Of a stretch of DNA of 9,508 bases, positions 6,655-9,508 are shown in pieces. Location of the stretch: assembly GCA_013203725.1 (NCBI GenBank), contig JABMPK010000015.1, positions 1 to 9,508 of the forward strand, written 5' to 3'. The stretch comes from Candidatus Uhrbacteria bacterium. Its GTDB lineage: Bacteria > Patescibacteriota > Patescibacteriia > UBA9934 > UBA11717. The position numbers were made by a program, and so were the translations under genes. The notes under the pieces are model-generated. The model saw only the letters and a list, made by a program, of their open reading frames with translations. It was not told the DNA's origin and made no database searches. Numbering within the stretch: position 1 is the first letter of the stretch; every line of letters begins with the position of its first letter.

Positions 6655-8250
6655 ATGCCAGAGAGCGCTGCTACAAAAAGACCAAAGCCTCTAGTCCTTT
6701 TGATTTTGGATGGATGGGGAATAGCTCCGCAAGATGCGGGTAACTCTATAACTCACGCCGAAACTCCAGTAATCGATAGTCTGATCAAGTCCTATCCTGC
6801 TATGCCGATTCGCGCGAATGGTGAAGCAGTTGGTTTGAGTTGGGGAGATATGGGTAACTCGGAAGTCGGTCACCTTACTATCGGTTCGGGACGTGTGTAC
6901 TATCAATCACTTCCGCGTATTGATCATGCTATTGAGAGTGGTGATCTATACAAGAACAAAGCGCTGTTGGATGCAATGGAACATGTTAAGAGAACCGGTG
7001 GTGTTTTGCATTTAGCTGGGTGTATGTCGGAAGGGAAAGTGCACGCGTTTAGTGGGCACTGTTATGTCTTGATGGAGATGGCGAAGAATAACTTGGTAAC
7101 CAACGTTGCTATACACGCGTTCCTTGATGGACGCGATACTTTGTATAATGCTGGGTACGATGCTATTACGGAGCTACAGGCTAAGTGCGAGGAGATTGGA
7201 ATCGGCCGTCTTGCATCAATGTCTGGACGTCACTTTGCGATGGACCGCGATAATAAGTGGGACCGTACACAGAAGGCGTACAATGCAGTTGTGTTAGGGC
7301 AGGGAGTGATGACCGACGATCCTCTGCAGGCTATCAAGGATAGTTATGCTCAAGAAGTGTATGACGAACAATTTGTGCCAACCGTGATTACCCGAGACGG
7401 AAAGCCTGTCGCGCCTGTCAATGAAGGCGATGCATTTATATTTTTCAACTTCCGACCCGACAGAGCTCGCCAATTAACAAAGGCTCTGGTATTGCCTACC
7501 TTCGATGGTTTCGAGAGGGACTACATTAAAGACTTGTCGATGGTAACAATGATGCAGTATGAGTCTGGCCTTCCCGTTGAAGTTGCTTTTGGACCCGAGG
7601 TAATAACCAAGGGACTGTCGGAGGTGATCGCAAATACCGGTCTTACACAGCTTCACGTTGCAGAAACTGAAAAGTACGCGCATGTAACCTTTTTCTTTAA
7701 CGGGACTCGCGAAGATCCGTTTCCAGGAGAAGACCGTGAAGTTGTGCCGTCGCCAAAGGTCGCGTCTTATGACGAAGTGCCAAAGATGAGCGCTGCAGCT
7801 GTAACAGAAAAGATATTGAAGTCTGTGAAGTCAGGCGAGCATGATGTGATAATCGTTAACTACGCGAACGCGGACATGGTGGCACACACAGGAAGTTTTG
7901 ACGCGACTGTCGAGGCATGTGAGTTTGTTGACACTTGCGTAGGCAGGGTGGTGGACGCTGTATTAGCAAAAAACGGTGTGGTGATGATTACGGCAGATCA
8001 TGGAAATGCGGAAGAGGTGTCCAATCTTACTACTGGCGACATAGACAAGGAGCATAGCACCAATGCGGTACCGTTGATTATTGTAGGTAATGAGTATGCG
8101 GGGCAGCAGGCATTGGCTGGAGATATCCCGGGAGGAGACTTGAGCTTGATATCGCCAGTTGGAGTGCTTGCCGACGTTGCGCCAACCGTTTTGCACATAC
8201 TTGGTATTCCAAAGCCGTCAGGCATGACTGGACAGACACTACTTTCTTGA
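6655..8250 (+). CDS. gpmI: 2,3-bisphosphoglycerate-independent phosphoglycerate mutase
   Basis: This enzyme interconverts 3- and 2-phosphoglycerate using two divalent metals (often Mn2+) and a phosphoserine intermediate, the step between PGK and enolase. At 531 aa it is slightly longer than the usual 510 or so. It shows LILDGWG with metal ligand D19, GNSEVGHL with catalytic S69, H130, DGRD (158-161), GRHFAMDRDNKWDR (191-204), NFRPDRARQLTKAL (265-278), ETEKYAHVT (337-345), NADMVAHTG with D407 and H411, TADHGNAEE with D448 and H449, and H467 in HSTNAVP. All key residues are present. A short insertion lies near residues 480-498. It starts one base after the eno stop and ends in TGA, which shows that TGA is a stop codon here. 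It is unrelated to cofactor-dependent GpmA. Confidence 0.97.
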   Translation: MPESAATKRPKPLVLLILDGWGIAPQDAGNSITHAETPVIDSLIKSYPAMPIRANGEAVGLSWGDMGNSEVGHLTIGSGRVYYQSLPRIDHAIESGDLYKNKALLDAMEHVKRTGGVLHLAGCMSEGKVHAFSGHCYVLMEMAKNNLVTNVAIHAFLDGRDTLYNAGYDAITELQAKCEEIGIGRLASMSGRHFAMDRDNKWDRTQKAYNAVVLGQGVMTDDPLQAIKDSYAQEVYDEQFVPTVITRDGKPVAPVNEGDAFIFFNFRPDRARQLTKALVLPTFDGFERDYIKDLSMVTMMQYESGLPVEVAFGPEVITKGLSEVIANTGLTQLHVAETEKYAHVTFFFNGTREDPFPGEDREVVPSPKVASYDEVPKMSAAAVTEKILKSVKSGEHDVIIVNYANADMVAHTGSFDATVEACEFVDTCVGRVVDAVLAKNGVVMITADHGNAEEVSNLTTGDIDKEHSTNAVPLIIVGNEYAGQQALAGDIPGGDLSLISPVGVLADVAPTVLHILGIPKPSGMTGQTLLS

Positions 8251-8251
8251 T

Positions 8252-8773
8252 ATGCTCACCGCTATCAAAAAGATCGACCATAGTTTTACCGTTGGTCTTC
8301 ACAAGCTCACAAAGACGCACGAAAAGATCCACACTCTCGCCGTAATTTTTGCGCGCTGGGTGTTTTGGTTTTTGTTGCTGGGGCTAGTGATCGCGATTGT
8401 TGTAAGGCATGAACCGATCTTTGTCGGCGCGTTGCTGAAGGTGTTGATGGCTTCGATAATAATCGGGGTCGTTTCGAACCTTCTATTTGGAAAAATCTTT
8501 GTTAGAAAGCGACCGTTTGAAACCCATAAATTGCATGCGCTGATATCGACGACATGGTTGGGAGGATCGTTCCCGTCTGACCACGCAATGTTCTCGTTCG
8601 CTGTCGCCACTCCGCTTTGGATCTTTGACCCAATTACAGGCGCGTGGGCTATGCTTATTGCAGCATTGATAGCAATATCGCGAGTTGCAGTTGGGGTTCA
8701 TTATTTTACAGACGTTTTGATGGGTTCTGCTGTAGGCATCGCGGCTGCATATTTGGCTTTTGCTATAATTTAG
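8252..8773 (+). CDS. PAP2-family membrane phosphatase, possibly undecaprenyl-diphosphatase
   Basis: A 173-aa polytopic membrane protein of the type 2 phosphatidic acid phosphatase superfamily. Hydrophobic segments are seen at about residues 36-52, 60-79, 112-125, 131-146 and 155-173. The catalytic signature is PSDH (108-111) and SRVAVGVHYFTD (143-154), which matches SRxxxGxHxxxD exactly. The first motif reads K81-x5-RP, one residue short of the usual K-x6-RP. Members of this size include BcrC-type undecaprenyl-diphosphate phosphatases, which recycle the lipid carrier for cell-wall and glycan export. That role fits the GDP-mannose genes downstream but is inferred. It begins one base after gpmI. 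Its last codons contain the extended -10 element for the next gene pair. Confidence 0.88.
   Translation: MLTAIKKIDHSFTVGLHKLTKTHEKIHTLAVIFARWVFWFLLLGLVIAIVVRHEPIFVGALLKVLMASIIIGVVSNLLFGKIFVRKRPFETHKLHALISTTWLGGSFPSDHAMFSFAVATPLWIFDPITGAWAMLIAALIAISRVAVGVHYFTDVLMGSAVGIAAAYLAFAII
8761..8769 (+). promoter_or_regulatory. Extended -10 promoter for the cupin-manC pair
   Basis: TGCTATAAT is identical to the element before gap and lies inside the last codons of the PAP2 gene. It has no clear -35 box. Transcription would begin near 8776, giving a leader of about 32 nt. A second candidate, TATACT at 8793-8798 with TTAGAC (8770-8775) 17 nt upstream, would give an almost leaderless message. Either way, a second transcription unit could start here, although read-through from the glycolytic genes is possible because no terminator is seen. 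Confidence 0.5.
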
Positions 8774-8807
8774 ACAGATCGCCTTACTCTGATATACTCT
8801 TTTCACT

Positions 8808-9227
8808 ATGGAAGAGACACTATTATCAGGCCAAAAGAGCGAGGAATTGGTGCCTGCAACATTGCCAGACAATATCCGCCCATGGGGACGGTATGATGTT
8901 ATTGATGGCGATGACGGTTTTCAGGTTAAGCGAATTACGATCCTTCCGGGTCAGAGAGTGTCGTATCAGAGGCATCGAAGGCGCGAGGAATTTTGGATGA
9001 TTGTTCGTGGAAGTGCCGTGGTTACTTTGAACGATCTCGACACGAGTCATAAAGCCGGTGAGGTGATTCATGTAAAACTTCGTGACAAGCATCGCATAGG
9101 AAACTCAGGTGACGGGGAGCTTATCTTTATAGAAGTTCAGATGGGGGATTACTTTGGTGAAGATGATATAGAGCGTTTTGAAGATGCTTATGGTCGTGAA
9201 GGAACAACCACACCTCATGGAAACTAA
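8808..9227 (+). CDS. Mannose-6-phosphate isomerase-type cupin (ManC C-terminal-like domain protein)
   Basis: A 139-aa single-domain cupin that matches the C-terminal domain of bifunctional ManC/AlgA proteins, which interconvert fructose-6-phosphate and mannose-6-phosphate. Features are RPWG (24-27), the first cupin block LPGQRVSYQRHRRREEFW with likely metal ligands Q54, H56 and E60 or E61, the turn GSAVVTLND, the second block with H95 in KHRIGN, and the family ending IEVQMGDYFGEDDIERFEDAYGR (a run from about 108 to 130). Activity as a free-standing isomerase is likely but not proven; some free-standing cupins of this type are annotated only as domain proteins. It lies one base upstream of manC, which uses the expected product after conversion to mannose-1-phosphate. 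There is no Shine-Dalgarno site. Confidence 0.88.
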   Translation: MEETLLSGQKSEELVPATLPDNIRPWGRYDVIDGDDGFQVKRITILPGQRVSYQRHRRREEFWMIVRGSAVVTLNDLDTSHKAGEVIHVKLRDKHRIGNSGDGELIFIEVQMGDYFGEDDIERFEDAYGREGTTTPHGN

Positions 9228-9228
9228 T

Positions 9229-9508
9229 ATGAACGTGATAATTTTTGCAGGAGGTGCAGGAACTCGTTTGTGGCCGTTGAGTCGTAAGGCAACGCCAAAG
9301 CAGTTTGCTCCGTTTTTTGACGGTAAGTCTACTTTGCAACTAGCGATGGAAAGGATCGAACCGTTTGGTTTAGATCATGTTTTTATTTCTACCAACAAAG
9401 ATTATGTTGACCTTGTAAAAGGTCAGGTCCCAGGACTAGCTCCGGACCATGTATTCGCGGAACCGGCAAAGCGGGATCTTGCAGCGGCGATTGGGCTGAG
9501 TTTGATGC
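9229..9508 (+). CDS. manC: Mannose-1-phosphate guanylyltransferase, N-terminal part (cut by window edge)
   Basis: The first 93 residues of a sugar nucleotidyltransferase that makes GDP-mannose from mannose-1-phosphate and GTP. The N-terminal nucleotide-binding signature is GGAGTRLWPLSR at residues 8-19, followed by PKQF (23-26), and EPAKRDLAAAIGLS lies near the right edge, a close match to the EPxxRxTAPAIGLA motif of GDP-mannose pyrophosphorylases. The usual TAP is LAA here. The gene runs past the window, so its length and whether it carries its own C-terminal cupin are unknown. It starts one base after the cupin stop (TAA-T-ATG) and is probably translated by coupling. GDP-mannose would feed surface polysaccharide, glycolipid or protein mannosylation; no glycosyltransferase is seen in this window. 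Confidence 0.9.
   Translation, partial: MNVIIFAGGAGTRLWPLSRKATPKQFAPFFDGKSTLQLAMERIEPFGLDHVFISTNKDYVDLVKGQVPGLAPDHVFAEPAKRDLAAAIGLSLM

Overview
The window looks like a compact bacterial genome, most plausibly a candidate-phyla-radiation (Patescibacteria) or similarly streamlined lineage. This is inference from gene packing (stop and start codons mostly 1-2 nt apart), near absence of Shine-Dalgarno sites on the plus strand, and divergent but complete glycolytic enzymes. TGA is used as a stop (end of gpmI), so the standard bacterial code applies and lineages reading TGA as glycine are unlikely. Finer placement is not possible from the sequence alone.

Layout. Bases 1-164 carry no gene that I can support: they hold a perfect 20-bp palindrome (6-25) and a Rho-independent terminator (126-156) that ends the minus-strand gene beside it. 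Bases 165-854 (minus) encode an unrecognised 229-aa protein with two internal repeats, and it has its own promoter, ribosome binding site and terminator. Bases 855-986 are a divergent control region with two promoters back to back and several short inverted repeats. From 987 to 8773 there is one tight plus-strand gene series: gap, a membrane metallophosphoesterase, a type II NADH dehydrogenase, pgk, eno, gpmI and a PAP2-family lipid phosphatase. After a 34-nt gap with promoter-like elements come a mannose-6-phosphate isomerase-type cupin and manC, which runs off the right edge.

How the genes fit together. GAPDH, PGK, GpmI and enolase cover every step from glyceraldehyde-3-phosphate to phosphoenolpyruvate; tpi and pyk are not here. 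GAPDH makes NADH, and an NADH dehydrogenase of the NDH-2 family sits between gap and pgk and overlaps pgk by 8 nt, which suggests that lower glycolysis is co-expressed with NADH reoxidation at the membrane. The metallophosphoesterase and the PAP2 protein are membrane phosphatases that may act on lipid-linked phosphates, and the cupin plus ManC lead to GDP-mannose. The right half therefore moves from central carbon metabolism into cell-envelope glycan precursors.

The least explained part is the minus-strand gene with its divergent control region. The most interesting metabolic points are the NDH-2 placement, the loss of the usual quinone-site glutamines in that protein, and the ManC-type cupin encoded as a separate gene upstream of the nucleotidyltransferase.
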